Shown: positions 40,447 to 50,179 of the stretch, one piece after another
Position numbering within the stretch: position 1 is the first letter of the stretch
Layout: each line of letters starts with the position of its first letter
Assembly (NCBI GenBank): GCA_963715675.1
Contig: OY970265.1
Span: forward strand, 434,001 to 498,000
From: DASVWZ01 sp963715675
GTDB lineage: Bacteria; Acidobacteriota; Terriglobia; Terriglobales; Acidobacteriaceae
Length of the DNA: 64,000 nucleotides
Reading direction: 5' to 3'
Made by a program: the position numbers and the translations under genes
The notes under the pieces: model-generated
Seen by the model: only the letters and a program-made list of their open reading frames with translations
The model's database searches: none
Told to the model about the DNA's origin: nothing

Positions 40447-42255
40447 ATGGTGAAGCTTCGGCTGCGTACCAAATTGCTGCTGTCCATGCTGCTGGTCTCC
40501 ACCGGCTTGACCGGCGCCAGCCTTCTGCTGGTTCGCCGCAACGTGCAGGCCCAGGTGCGACGCAGCATTTTCGCTGACCTGCATAACTCCGTGACCACGT
40601 TTCAGAACTTCCAGCGGGGACGCGAGCAGACGCTCTCGCACCTGGCGGAATTGCTCGCGGATCTGCCGAACTTGCGCGCGCTGATGACCACCGAGCACGA
40701 AGCCACCATCCAGGATGCTTCCTCAGATATCTGGCAACTCTCGGGGAGTGACCTGTTCGTGCTGGCGGACCGGAGCGGCAAGGTGGTTGCCCTGCACACC
40801 TCCACGCAAGGCTTCACCCGGGAAATGGCGCAAGCATCCCTGGGGGCGGCGGTTACCCAGGACACCACGCGTCAATGGTGGTTTGGGGCGCAGCACTTGT
40901 ATCAGGTGTTCCAGAAGCCGATCTTTTTCGGTCCCGCTGTGGAAGGGCATCTCCTGGGATTCCTGGTCATCGGCTACGAGATGGACGACAGTGTTACTTC
41001 TCAACTGAGCCGAATCGCGGCCAGCCAGGTCGCATTCTACTACGGTGACAATCTGGTTCGGAGCACGTTCGATCCGTCGCGGGAGAGCGAACTGGGCAGG
41101 AATGCGATGGCGAAGTCTGGCCCCGGCTTTTCTGAGCCGCAAGAACTTCGGCTCGGCGAAGAAGGATTTCTCGCCACTTCCCTGGAACTGGCTCCGGGAA
41201 GAACGCCTTCCGTGCGTCTCTACGTGCTCAAGTCTTTCGACCAGGCCACGGCGTTCCTGGACAGCTTGAACAGCCTTCTGCTGGCAGTCGGACTCACCGC
41301 CGTGCTGGGCGGTTCTGCCCTGGTGTTTTTCTTGTCGCACACCTTTACCCGCCCTCTGAGCCAGTTGGTCGCGGGCGTGCGGGCGCTGGAGAAAGGCGAT
41401 TTTCATTACGTCCTGGATGAGCATGGCGGGGACGAAGCGGCCGAACTCACCCGCGCTTTCAACCGCACCCGCGCCAGCTTGCGCCAGACACAACAGGAAC
41501 TGCTGGAGTCGGAACGGTTGGCTACCATCGGTCGTATGGCAAGTTCGATCTCCCATGACCTTCGCCACTCCCTGGCGGCGATTGTGGCCAATTCGGAGTT
41601 TCTCTGCGAATCGCGGCTTTCCAGCGAGCAGCGAGAGGAGTTGTATCAGGAGGTGCGGGTCGCGGTGAATCAGATGACCGAACTCATCGATTCCTTACTG
41701 GAGTTCTCCCGCACCCGCGAATCTCTACGACCCACCTATGGCAGCGTGAAGGACACGTTGGACCGGGTGGTGGTCGCTGTGCGTTCGCACCCCCACTTCC
41801 ACCCGGCGAAAATCACGATTTCAGCGAGAGGAAAGAGTCAGGGTTGGTTCGATTCCCGGAAGCTCGAACGGGCGTTTTATAATCTGCTGCTCAACGCCAG
41901 CGAAGCCATCCCCGGCGAGGGCGGAGAAATCGGTGTCGAATTGCAGGCAATACCGGAAGGCGTCCGGATTCGATTTATCGACAATGGCCGGGGCGTGCCG
42001 GAGTCGATCCGTGGCAAACTGTTCGAGCCCTTTGTCAGTTATGGCAAAGAGAATGGCACGGGCCTCGGGCTCACCGTTGTGCAAAAGATCATTCAAGATC
42101 ACGGGGGAGATATCGTCGTAGAGAGTACGTCGGAGCATGGGACCGTCTTTTGCATCACGTTACCTCTCATCTCAGCCTCGGGCACCAACACGGGCGGGGT
42201 GGATAGGATCGAGGTTCCACCGCCGGCGCGCGTAAAGCATATACGGACGGAGTAG
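40447..42255 (+). CDS. Membrane sensor histidine kinase
   Basis: 602 residues. Membrane helix at about 9-28, extracytoplasmic sensor of about 245 residues, second helix about 277-298, HAMP (299-350), dimerisation/phosphoacceptor domain with His370 in SSISHDLRHSL, and an ATPase domain with N box FYNLLLNASEAI, IDNGRGVPE and GTGLGLTVV. The sensor resembles a double-Cache domain, so a small ligand is likely. It pairs with the upstream regulator; porin and cupredoxin genes follow and may be targets. Confidence 0.9.
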   Translation: MVKLRLRTKLLLSMLLVSTGLTGASLLLVRRNVQAQVRRSIFADLHNSVTTFQNFQRGREQTLSHLAELLADLPNLRALMTTEHEATIQDASSDIWQLSGSDLFVLADRSGKVVALHTSTQGFTREMAQASLGAAVTQDTTRQWWFGAQHLYQVFQKPIFFGPAVEGHLLGFLVIGYEMDDSVTSQLSRIAASQVAFYYGDNLVRSTFDPSRESELGRNAMAKSGPGFSEPQELRLGEEGFLATSLELAPGRTPSVRLYVLKSFDQATAFLDSLNSLLLAVGLTAVLGGSALVFFLSHTFTRPLSQLVAGVRALEKGDFHYVLDEHGGDEAAELTRAFNRTRASLRQTQQELLESERLATIGRMASSISHDLRHSLAAIVANSEFLCESRLSSEQREELYQEVRVAVNQMTELIDSLLEFSRTRESLRPTYGSVKDTLDRVVVAVRSHPHFHPAKITISARGKSQGWFDSRKLERAFYNLLLNASEAIPGEGGEIGVELQAIPEGVRIRFIDNGRGVPESIRGKLFEPFVSYGKENGTGLGLTVVQKIIQDHGGDIVVESTSEHGTVFCITLPLISASGTNTGGVDRIEVPPPARVKHIRTE

Positions 42256-42358
42256 AATTCGCAGGCAATCTGCCGTGTGCGCTGTCGAGTCTGCCAGGTC
42301 TCGAGAGTTCACGTAAGATCGACGGGATACTTCCAAAGTTCGATTCGGGAGGCTGTTT

Positions 42359-43969
42359 GTGAGACAGGGGAAAGGTTTGTCCATCTGGATCCGGGGTGCT
42401 GTGTTAGGAGGGATGCTGGTGCTGGCTGGTCGGGTTTTTGCTGCCGCACAAGATTCCCCCATTTCGTCGCAGCCGAGCGACGCAACGGCGTCTGCAATTC
42501 GAGAGCTTCAACAACAGGTCCGCGAACTTCGCCAAGCCGTCGGAGAAATGCAAGCCGAGGCTGCCCGTTACCGCGCCGAGAACGGAGAACTGCGCAGTCG
42601 GCTACGGGCCGTGCGGAGCCAGCCTGGAGCGGCTTCTGCGGCGGGAACAGAATCCGCCTACGCCAGTTCCCCTCCGGCCGCCGCGCGTCCTGACAAGCAG
42701 ACGCCTCCCCAGGTTGCGCCCGGGCCGGCTCCGGCCGAACCGCTGGAATCCCGGGTCGCCGCGCTCGAAGAGACGTCGCAATTGCTGAACAGCAAAGTGA
42801 ACGATCAGTATCAGACCAAGGTGGAAAGCGCATCGAAGTATCGTGTGCGCCTCTCCGGTCTGGTTCTGGTCAACCTGTTCAGCAACCGGGGCACGACCGA
42901 TAATCAGGACGTGCCCAGCTATGTGACTGGCCCCAACCAGGACAACGGCAGTTTCGGGGCAACGCTACGTCAGTCGGAAATCGGACTGGAGGTGTTCGGC
43001 CCCACTGTGGCGGGAGCAAAAACCTCTGGAAGTCTGCAGGCGGATTTCGGCGGTGGATTTTCCGCAACCTGGAATGGGGTAGACTCCGGCATTTTCCACC
43101 TGCGAACCGCCAGCGTGCGCATGGATTGGGAGCGTACCTCGATCGTGGCTGGGCAAGACAACTTGTTCATCTCCCCGCTTTCCCCGTCCTCCTATGCCTC
43201 GCTCCTGGTTCCCGCGTTCAACTATGCTGGCAACCTTTGGGCCTGGACTCCTCAGGTTCGTGTGGAGCACCGCTTTGCTCTTTCGGATGGGCAGGAGATC
43301 TCGATTCAGGGCGGTATCTTTGACAATCTCACGGGTGAGTATCCCGCGGATTCCTATTTCCGCGCTCCCGGTCCCGGAGAAAACTCGGGCCAGCCGGCTT
43401 ATGCGGTGCGTGCGTCGTGGACCCGAAACACGCAGGGCCAGCCTTTCACTTTGGGCGTGGCAGGATACTACAACCGCCAGGATTGGAGCTACGAGCATTG
43501 CATCGACGGCTGGGCGGGACTGGTGGATTGGCAAATTCCGCTGTCCTCGCGCTGGGCGATGTCCGGTGAAGCGTATCGCGGACGCGCCATTGGTGGGTTG
43601 AATGGATCCTTCGGCCGCAGCATTGTGTACTTGGGAGATCCGACCGTGTATCCCGAGACTCCCATCCGCCCTCTCGACACGGTTGGAGGATGGTCGCAGT
43701 TGAAGTTCCGCGCCACCCCGAAGCTTGAATTCAACGCTGGCGTCGGGTTCGACAATCCATGGGCTTCAGAAGCTCGGGCCGGGGCTGCCAGCCAGGCGTC
43801 GCTAGGGCCTCTGTTTGTGCAAAACCGCAGTGCCATGGGAAACTTCATTTTTCGGCCGCGTTCCAACCTGCTGTTCTCCGGCGAATACCGTCACTTACAA
43901 TCGTTTCTGCTGGATAATGGCAGCAACAGCGGCCAGCAGGTCAATCTGATGATGGGGATTCTGTTCTGA
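42359..43969 (+). CDS. Outer-membrane porin-like beta-barrel with periplasmic coiled coil
   Basis: 536 residues from a GTG with GGGAGG upstream. Signal peptide, coiled-coil segment about residues 40-85 (IRELQQQVRELRQAVGEMQ), Pro/Ala-rich linker, then a beta-barrel region of about 370 residues with alternating strands and a C-terminal Phe (MMGILF), typical of outer-membrane porins. The substrate is unknown. It lies between the histidine kinase and the cupredoxin in one transcription direction. Confidence 0.8.
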   Translation: MRQGKGLSIWIRGAVLGGMLVLAGRVFAAAQDSPISSQPSDATASAIRELQQQVRELRQAVGEMQAEAARYRAENGELRSRLRAVRSQPGAASAAGTESAYASSPPAAARPDKQTPPQVAPGPAPAEPLESRVAALEETSQLLNSKVNDQYQTKVESASKYRVRLSGLVLVNLFSNRGTTDNQDVPSYVTGPNQDNGSFGATLRQSEIGLEVFGPTVAGAKTSGSLQADFGGGFSATWNGVDSGIFHLRTASVRMDWERTSIVAGQDNLFISPLSPSSYASLLVPAFNYAGNLWAWTPQVRVEHRFALSDGQEISIQGGIFDNLTGEYPADSYFRAPGPGENSGQPAYAVRASWTRNTQGQPFTLGVAGYYNRQDWSYEHCIDGWAGLVDWQIPLSSRWAMSGEAYRGRAIGGLNGSFGRSIVYLGDPTVYPETPIRPLDTVGGWSQLKFRATPKLEFNAGVGFDNPWASEARAGAASQASLGPLFVQNRSAMGNFIFRPRSNLLFSGEYRHLQSFLLDNGSNSGQQVNLMMGILF

Positions 43970-43970
43970 G

Positions 43971-44687
43971 ATGAAAAGCCGCACCGCACAGTACGCTTTT
44001 CCCATCCTCCTGTTGATGTGCAACTTGACCTGCGCACAGGTGGACGTGACGGCGACCGTGGCGCTGGGAAACGACGGCAAGACCGGCAAGGCGCTGGACG
44101 CCGGCAACGTCCTGCTCTGGCTGACTCCGCTGGATGCCTCGCCGGTGTCCATGCCCCTTCCGGCGCAGCGTCCCCGGTTGGTTCAGAAGAACAAGAGTTT
44201 CGAGCCCCATATTTTGGTGGTGCCGGTTGGTACGCAGGTGGAGTTTCCCAACCGCGATCCGTTCTTCCACAACGTGTTCTCACTGTTCGACGGAAAGCGC
44301 TTCGATTTAGGCTTATACGAAGCCGGAAGCACGCGCAACGTGCTGTTCGACAAACCCGGAATCTCCTACATTTTTTGTAATATCCACGCCGAGATGAGCG
44401 CCGTGGTGGTTGCCTTGAATACTCCTTACTATGGCATGTCGGACCGCAAGGGGCAGGTGACCATCCGGCGCGTTCCTCCCGGGCGTTACACGCTTCGCGC
44501 CTGGTACGAGACTGCTCCCCCCGAGATGGTCAACGCCATGACGCGGGAGATCACGATTGACAGCAGCGCACCCACGCTGGGCGTTCTCCATCTTCCAGCC
44601 CCGGGCGCTCTACCGGCACACCAGAACATGTACGGCCACGATTATCCTCCGCCCACGCCGGGCGAGCCGATTTACGCCAAGCCTTGA
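43971..44687 (+). CDS. Secreted cupredoxin-like copper protein
   Basis: 238 residues with signal peptide. The plastocyanin-like part has His100 (DPFFHNVFS) and a C-terminal metal loop Cys136, His139, Met142 (IFCNIHAEM), giving a type 1 copper site. The C-terminal 80 residues (GQVTIRRVPPGRYTLRAWY) look like a carboxypeptidase-regulatory-type beta-sandwich. It starts one base after the porin stop, so the two are coexpressed; together with the two-component pair this may be a copper or electron-transfer module. Confidence 0.82.
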   Translation: MKSRTAQYAFPILLLMCNLTCAQVDVTATVALGNDGKTGKALDAGNVLLWLTPLDASPVSMPLPAQRPRLVQKNKSFEPHILVVPVGTQVEFPNRDPFFHNVFSLFDGKRFDLGLYEAGSTRNVLFDKPGISYIFCNIHAEMSAVVVALNTPYYGMSDRKGQVTIRRVPPGRYTLRAWYETAPPEMVNAMTREITIDSSAPTLGVLHLPAPGALPAHQNMYGHDYPPPTPGEPIYAKP

Positions 44688-44728
44688 GGCAGAGCAACCG
44701 CGGCCGCCCGATCCGAGCGGGAATGGAC

Positions 44729-45121
44729 TCAGAACGCCGCTGCCCCGGCTTCCGCGACGGCGTGATCCTGGTCCCCGGAGCCGCCGCTGACCCCGATTGC
44801 CCCGGCCACCTTCCCTCTCTTCTTCAGGGGAATTCCGCCTGCGAAGATCATGATCTTTCCGTGGTTGGAAGCGTGGATGCCGAAAAACTGACTGCCCGGC
44901 TGGGAATGCGTGGCCAGGTCTTTGGTTGCAATGTCGAAGGCCCGCGAGGTGTAGGCCTTGTTGATTGAAATGTCGATGCTGCCCAGCCACGCCCCATCCA
45001 TTCTGACGTGGGAGACAAGATTGCCGCCCTCGTCCGCCACCGCGATGTTCATGGGCTGACCGATTTCCTTGGCTTTCTTCTCGGCGCCCGCGATCACGCG
45101 CCGTGCATCTTCCAGAGTCAT
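44729..45121 (-). CDS. GlcG/HbpS-like heme-binding-family protein
   Basis: 130 residues matching the GlcG/HbpS fold: MTLEDARRVIAGAEKKA, NIAVADEGGNLVSHVRMDGAWLGS, GGIPLKKRGKVAGAIGVSGG. In other bacteria this family binds heme or degradation products near glycolate or corrinoid genes; the role here is unknown. ATG 45121 has AAAGGAAC upstream; a longer frame has no ribosome-binding site. It is convergent with the cupredoxin gene and divergent from the Rieske gene. Confidence 0.85.
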   Translation of the reverse strand: MTLEDARRVIAGAEKKAKEIGQPMNIAVADEGGNLVSHVRMDGAWLGSIDISINKAYTSRAFDIATKDLATHSQPGSQFFGIHASNHGKIMIFAGGIPLKKRGKVAGAIGVSGGSGDQDHAVAEAGAAAF

Positions 45122-45299
45122 ATCAAATTGTTCCTTTCGATGTTTTTCCTTCAAACTGGCGAACTCCCAGAGTAACATTGACCAGCCTTTCGGATTTCCG
45201 CAATCCGCCCTAAAATGATGCTCGGGCGAAAGCTGAGTCGGCGAGCAGGGAAGCCCTGGGCAGCAGCACCCTTGCGCTTCGCACCAAGCAAACAAAATC

Positions 45300-46427
45300 A
45301 TGCACATCCCACTTCACGAGGTTCTGGGCAGCTACGACGACCAGGCCCCTCTGACGGAAGCCTCCACCATCCCGGCCCCGTGGTACATCGATCCCCGCAT
45401 CGCGGATCTCGAAGCCGCCTCGGTGTTTGCCCGCACCTGGCAAATGATCGGCCGGGTGGAACAGTTGGCAATGCCAGGACAGTTCGTTTCCACGACGGTT
45501 GCAGGCCAGCCCATTGTTGCGGTGTGCGGAAACGACGGCGTTCTACGTGCTTTCTACAACGTTTGTCGCCATCACGCCGCCGCCGTAGTCACCGAACCTT
45601 GCGGACAAGCCTCCATCCTGCATTGTCCCTATCACGGATGGAATTACGGCCTCGACGGTGCTCTCAAAGGCACGCCCGAGTTTGAAGGGGTCAAGAACTT
45701 CGAGCGGAGCCAAAACGGACTGCTGCCGGTCAGAGTCGGGACCTGGGAGAATTTTGTCTTCGTGAACCTGGACTTGCAGGCCGCGCCCTTGGGCGATTTT
45801 CTTGGCGGCCTGGTGAAACGCATTGCCCCGCTCGGCATCAGCAGGCTGCACTATTTCGATTCGCGCGTCTACGACATCGCCTGCAACTGGAAAGTCTTCA
45901 TCGACAACTATCTGGATGGCGGCTATCACGTCCCTCATCTGCACCAGGGATTGAGTTCGGTGTTGGATTACAAGGAGTACACGATCGAAACCGAGGACCG
46001 CTTCTGCCTGCAGTCCAGCCCCATGGTTTCCTCGGATGAAGATGCGGCGACCGGAGCCACGCGCCGGGGCGACCGCGCCCGTTACTTCTGGCAGTATCCC
46101 AACCTGATGATCAACTGCTACGAGGGCTACATGGACACCAACCTTACCGTGCCCCTCGATGCCGATCATTGCCGGGTGATCTTCGATTTTTATTTTGCCG
46201 ATATCCGCGAAGCCCGCCGCGGCCACAACGAGCAGAGCGTGGCGGTGGGCGCCCGCGTGCAAGAGGAAGATCTTGGAATCTGTGAAGCTGTGCAACGCGG
46301 CCTCAAGTCGCGCGCTTATGGCGCGGGCCGGCTCTCGGTGCGGCGAGAGGCTGGCGAACACCTGTTCCATCGCTTGCTGGCAGCGGATCTGAAGGCAGGT
46401 CTGAAGAGCGGGCTGGCGGCGGATTGA
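45300..46427 (+). CDS. Rieske non-heme iron oxygenase (aromatic-ring hydroxylating / choline-monooxygenase-like alpha subunit)
   Basis: 375 residues. Rieske 2Fe-2S ligands Cys89, His91, Cys109, His112 (CRHH ... CPYHGW) and mononuclear iron ligands His210 and His215 in NYLDGGYHVPHLH, with a late Asp in EEDLGICE. The size and motif order fit monooxygenases of the choline/carnitine group or ring-hydroxylating dioxygenases. No reductase or beta subunit is adjacent. The aminotransferase that follows could act in the same catabolic route, but this is not shown. Confidence 0.88.
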   Translation: MHIPLHEVLGSYDDQAPLTEASTIPAPWYIDPRIADLEAASVFARTWQMIGRVEQLAMPGQFVSTTVAGQPIVAVCGNDGVLRAFYNVCRHHAAAVVTEPCGQASILHCPYHGWNYGLDGALKGTPEFEGVKNFERSQNGLLPVRVGTWENFVFVNLDLQAAPLGDFLGGLVKRIAPLGISRLHYFDSRVYDIACNWKVFIDNYLDGGYHVPHLHQGLSSVLDYKEYTIETEDRFCLQSSPMVSSDEDAATGATRRGDRARYFWQYPNLMINCYEGYMDTNLTVPLDADHCRVIFDFYFADIREARRGHNEQSVAVGARVQEEDLGICEAVQRGLKSRAYGAGRLSVRREAGEHLFHRLLAADLKAGLKSGLAAD

Positions 46428-46613
46428 ATGGAATCCTCATTCCAAATAGAGCCCTGCGCTCCCTCCTAAAGTCTGGCAGGGGCGGACGTTCGCCGGGAAT
46501 GGCTTCCCACGTCACAGACCCTCGGTGATCCCAATCACTTTGCTGTAGCTGCCCGGTCACTGCCCGATTCTTCGATATCTTCTACAGTCAATTTGAAGAG
46601 TGGGAGGAAACCT

Positions 46614-47870
46614 ATGTCGACGGCGTGGCAGTCCCGCTATGCGCAGCGTACCAAGAACATTAAGAGCTCGACCATCCGCGAGCTTCTGAAGATTACACAA
46701 AAGCCTGAAATGATCTCGTTTGCCGGCGGCCTGCCGGCGCCTGACGTGTTTCCCATCGACCGCTTTCAGGAAGCCTGCCGCCGGGTGCTCGAACTCAACG
46801 GCCACCAGGCCCTGCAGTACGGAGCCAGCGAGGGGTATGAACCGTTGCGCGAAATGATCGCGCGCCACATTTCCCGCTACGGCATCAAAGCCAAGCCGGA
46901 GCATGTGCTGATCACCTCTGGCTCCCAGCAGGCGCTGGACCTCATCGGAAAGCTTTTAATTAATGCGGGCGACCGTGTCCTGGTCGAAGCACCCACCTAC
47001 CTGGGCGCGCTGCAAGCCTTCAATGTCTATGGCGCAGAATATGTGAGCGTGCTCAGCGATGACGATGGTTTGCGTACCGGGCTCCTGGAACAGCCGCTTC
47101 GTTCCGGTCCCAAATTCATGTATGTGCTGCCGAATTTCCAGAATCCCGGCGGCACCACGCTTTCGGAAGGCCGCCGCCACGAACTGGTGTTGCTGGCGGA
47201 CAAGTATGGCATTCCGATCGTGGAAGACGATCCTTACGGTCAACTGCGGTACGAAGGCGAACATCTGCCGCCGCTGGTAGTGATCGACCGGGAAAACCTG
47301 CGCCGGGACGAGAGCTTTTCCATCGGCAACGTGATTTACTTAAGCACCTTCAGCAAGACCCTGGCTCCCGGTCTGCGTCTCGGCTGGATCGTCGCGCCCC
47401 CGGATGTAATCACAAAACTGGTGCAACTCAAGCAGGGAGCGGACCTGCATACTTCCACCTTTACGCAAGTCATAGCCTACGAAGTGGCCAAGGACGGTTT
47501 CCTCGACGAGCACGTGAAACTGATCCGCAAGGTGTATCGCGAGCGCCGCGATGTGATGCTGCATGAACTAAAGCATTTCTTCCCGCCCGAGGTGAAGTGG
47601 ACTCATCCCAAGGGTGGCCTGTTTCTCTGGGTGACGCTACCCGATGGCATGGATTGCCGAACTCTGTTCGAGGTCGCGCTCAAAGAGAACGTTGCTTTCG
47701 TACCCGGAGATTGTTTCTATGCCGGGAATGGATCAAACCTGGAAGGCTGCCGGCACTTCCGGCTGAACTTCTCTTACGGTCACCCCGAGCAGATTCGCGA
47801 AGGCATTCGTCGGCTATCCATCGCCGTGAAGCACCAACTGCACGAACTGCACGCCGTTCACGCTGGATGA
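46614..47870 (+). CDS. PLP-dependent aminotransferase, class I/II (2-aminoadipate/MocR-type fold)
   Basis: 418 residues. Schiff-base Lys248 in STFSKTLAPGLRLGW, PLP contacts in VEDDPYG, NFQNPGGTT and SGSQQALDL. Closest in style to LysN/alpha-aminoadipate and valine-pyruvate-type enzymes; no N-terminal HTH, so it is an enzyme and not a MocR regulator. The ATG at 46614 follows GGGAGG. The substrate is uncertain. Confidence 0.88.
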   Translation: MSTAWQSRYAQRTKNIKSSTIRELLKITQKPEMISFAGGLPAPDVFPIDRFQEACRRVLELNGHQALQYGASEGYEPLREMIARHISRYGIKAKPEHVLITSGSQQALDLIGKLLINAGDRVLVEAPTYLGALQAFNVYGAEYVSVLSDDDGLRTGLLEQPLRSGPKFMYVLPNFQNPGGTTLSEGRRHELVLLADKYGIPIVEDDPYGQLRYEGEHLPPLVVIDRENLRRDESFSIGNVIYLSTFSKTLAPGLRLGWIVAPPDVITKLVQLKQGADLHTSTFTQVIAYEVAKDGFLDEHVKLIRKVYRERRDVMLHELKHFFPPEVKWTHPKGGLFLWVTLPDGMDCRTLFEVALKENVAFVPGDCFYAGNGSNLEGCRHFRLNFSYGHPEQIREGIRRLSIAVKHQLHELHAVHAG

Positions 47871-47961
47871 TGGCGTGGATCCGCCGAAGGGAAGAAGCTC
47901 CGGGAGTCAGCGCGCATAAGTTGCGTGGTTCGGGCCATCGGTGCAGCCGTCTGCTCTCAGC

Positions 47962-49206
47962 TTAGTACAGAATCCCAGCGATCGAAGCCGATATAAGGTT
48001 GGCCATGGTTCCGGCCAGCATGGCGCGAAATCCCAGGCGCGCCAACTCGTTCCGCTTATTGGGCGCAAGCGCGCCGATGCCGCCGATTTGAATCCCGATG
48101 GAGCTAAGATTGGCGAATCCGCAGAGCGCAAAAGTGGCAATCGTAAAGGACCGCGGATCGAGAACCGCCTTCTGAGGTCCCAGCATGGAGAACGCGACCA
48201 GTTCATTGAGGACCATGCGGGTCCCCAGCAGATTGCCAATGGCCCCACAATCGTGCCACGGAACTCCGATTACCCATGCGATGGGAGCAAATAGTGTGCC
48301 GAAAATCTTTTCCAGGCTGGCGGGGAACCAGGCAATTCCCAGGTGCGCAAGGCCATGGTGAATGCCGCCGAGAATGCCATTGGTCAAGGCGATCAGGGCC
48401 AGAAACGAAATCAGCATGGCGGCGATGTTGAGCGCCAGATGCAAGCCGTCAGTGGTGCCCCGAGCTACCGCGCCCAGCAGGTTTTCTTTCTTTTCGGCGT
48501 CCACCTCTTCTTCGCTCATCACCACGCGGCCCGCGGTCTTGGGGTGTTCGGTTTCCGGCACCAGCATCTTCGCCATGAGAATGGTCCCCGGCGCGGTCAT
48601 GATTACAGCCGTCAGCAGATGCTTGGGATCAATGCCGAAAAGAATGTATGCCGCCATGATTCCGCCCGAAACATGGGCCATGCCGCTCGTCATCACCGTC
48701 ATGAGTTCGGATCGGGTCATCTCCGGCAGAAATGGGCGGATGGTGAGGGGAGCCTCGGTCTGTCCCATGAAGATGCTGGCCGCAACGTTCAGGGATTCGG
48801 CTCCGCTGGCGCCCAGGAAGCGCGTCATCACCCGCGCCGCTTGCCGTACGATGAACTGCATGATCCCGTAGTGGTAGAGGACCGCGAAGAATGCCGCGAT
48901 AAAGATGACCGTGGGCAAGACTTGAAAGGCAAAGTAGAAGCCAAAATGGGAGCCGCGTTTGCCCAGTTCTCCAAAAACAAATTCCGAACCTGCAAATGCA
49001 TAACTGAGCAGCCGGTTCACCGCATCCCCAGCTTTCTGAAACATCATCCGGCCCGCTTCGATTTTCAACACAAATACCGCGAAGGCGAACTGCAGCCCAA
49101 GACCCCAGCCTACGGTCTTGAGCCGAATGGCACGGCGGTCAGTCGAGAAAAAAAACGCCAACGCCACCATGGTCAAAATTCCAAGAATGCCGGTGAATCT
49201 GCCCAT
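47962..49206 (-). CDS. nupC: Concentrative nucleoside transporter (NupC/CNT family)
   Basis: 414 residues, about ten membrane helices with the CNT core motifs ASIFMGQTEAPLTIRPF, SGMAHVSGGIMAAY and GFANLSSIGIQIGG. Imports nucleosides with Na+ or H+. Convergent with the aminotransferase gene across a 91-base gap. Single-gene unit. Confidence 0.9.
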   Translation of the reverse strand: MGRFTGILGILTMVALAFFFSTDRRAIRLKTVGWGLGLQFAFAVFVLKIEAGRMMFQKAGDAVNRLLSYAFAGSEFVFGELGKRGSHFGFYFAFQVLPTVIFIAAFFAVLYHYGIMQFIVRQAARVMTRFLGASGAESLNVAASIFMGQTEAPLTIRPFLPEMTRSELMTVMTSGMAHVSGGIMAAYILFGIDPKHLLTAVIMTAPGTILMAKMLVPETEHPKTAGRVVMSEEEVDAEKKENLLGAVARGTTDGLHLALNIAAMLISFLALIALTNGILGGIHHGLAHLGIAWFPASLEKIFGTLFAPIAWVIGVPWHDCGAIGNLLGTRMVLNELVAFSMLGPQKAVLDPRSFTIATFALCGFANLSSIGIQIGGIGALAPNKRNELARLGFRAMLAGTMANLISASIAGILY

Positions 49207-49486
49207 TCAGTGTTTTCCTCCGGATCTCCTGCGCTACAAAGCTTCTGCACCTTATTATTGTTCCTCTTCCAGCGCGATCATTGTACGGCAGATTGGCTCC
49301 AACCTCGGGTCATCCTCTTGGTAGCAATTTCCCCCGAGAGTCTCGCATCGGAACCGGACGGCTTCCTGAAAACACCGAAGTAATCTGGACGGCCCATCAG
49401 CACACCAGTACTCTGAGCTGGCGATTCTTTCAAACGCCCTGGAGATTCCCACGGACCGCACCTATCAATGGAAGGACAACTGCAGC

Positions 49487-49861
49487 GTGAAAGTCGGCGC
49501 CATGGACGCTGACCACAAGCGGATGTTCGAAATCGTACGTGAACTTTATACCGCCATGCGCTCCGGCCACGGCGCCGCAGTCGCGGAAAAGGTGCTTGGA
49601 CGTTTGATTGACCACACCGCCAATCATTTTGCGGCGGAAGAAAAGCTGATGGAGCAACACGGATATCCCCTTCTGGCCTTGCACCGCGCCGAACACCGGG
49701 CGATGGCTGATCGGGTCAAGGCGTTTAAGAAAGACTTTGATGCCGGGTCCAGCACCATACTTCCCGAACTGCTGGGGTTTCTGGACGGCTGGCTCAAGAA
49801 CCACACCCAGTCGGTCGACCAGAAGTACGTTGCATTCCTCAACTCGCGCGGCGTTCACTAG
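49487..49861 (+). CDS. Bacteriohemerythrin
   Basis: 124 residues from the GTG at 49487. The O2/iron motif set is present: His in MDADHKRM, His and Glu in HTANHFAAEEKLM, His in HRAEHRAM, and His and Asp in NHTQSVDQKY. The frame stays open upstream and begins to match the family (TDRTYQWKDNCSVKVGAM), so translation probably starts earlier, perhaps at a CTG at 49439; there is no upstream in-frame ATG, GTG or TTG before the stop. It may bind O2 or sense NO/redox. Confidence 0.85.
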   Translation: MKVGAMDADHKRMFEIVRELYTAMRSGHGAAVAEKVLGRLIDHTANHFAAEEKLMEQHGYPLLALHRAEHRAMADRVKAFKKDFDAGSSTILPELLGFLDGWLKNHTQSVDQKYVAFLNSRGVH

Positions 49862-50060
49862 GCACAGGGCCTTCGCCCCCGACAAGGCGCGACCGGCTGT
49901 TTGCTCGCCTGCGGACCGGCTGCGCAGCCCCCCAGGATTCGCGGCCCCGTCAAAATGAAGCAGCCTGCCATCCTGACAGCGGGGGTGTTTTCAGAGCCAG
50001 AGTCGGGATGCTATGATAAGAATCGACAATAGAAGCACGCCGCGCCGGGCGTGCCCGCAC

Positions 50061-50135
<75 letters not shown>

Positions 50136-50179
50136 TTCTTTCAGTAGGTTACAACCCTCCGCGATCCGTTTGCGATCCG

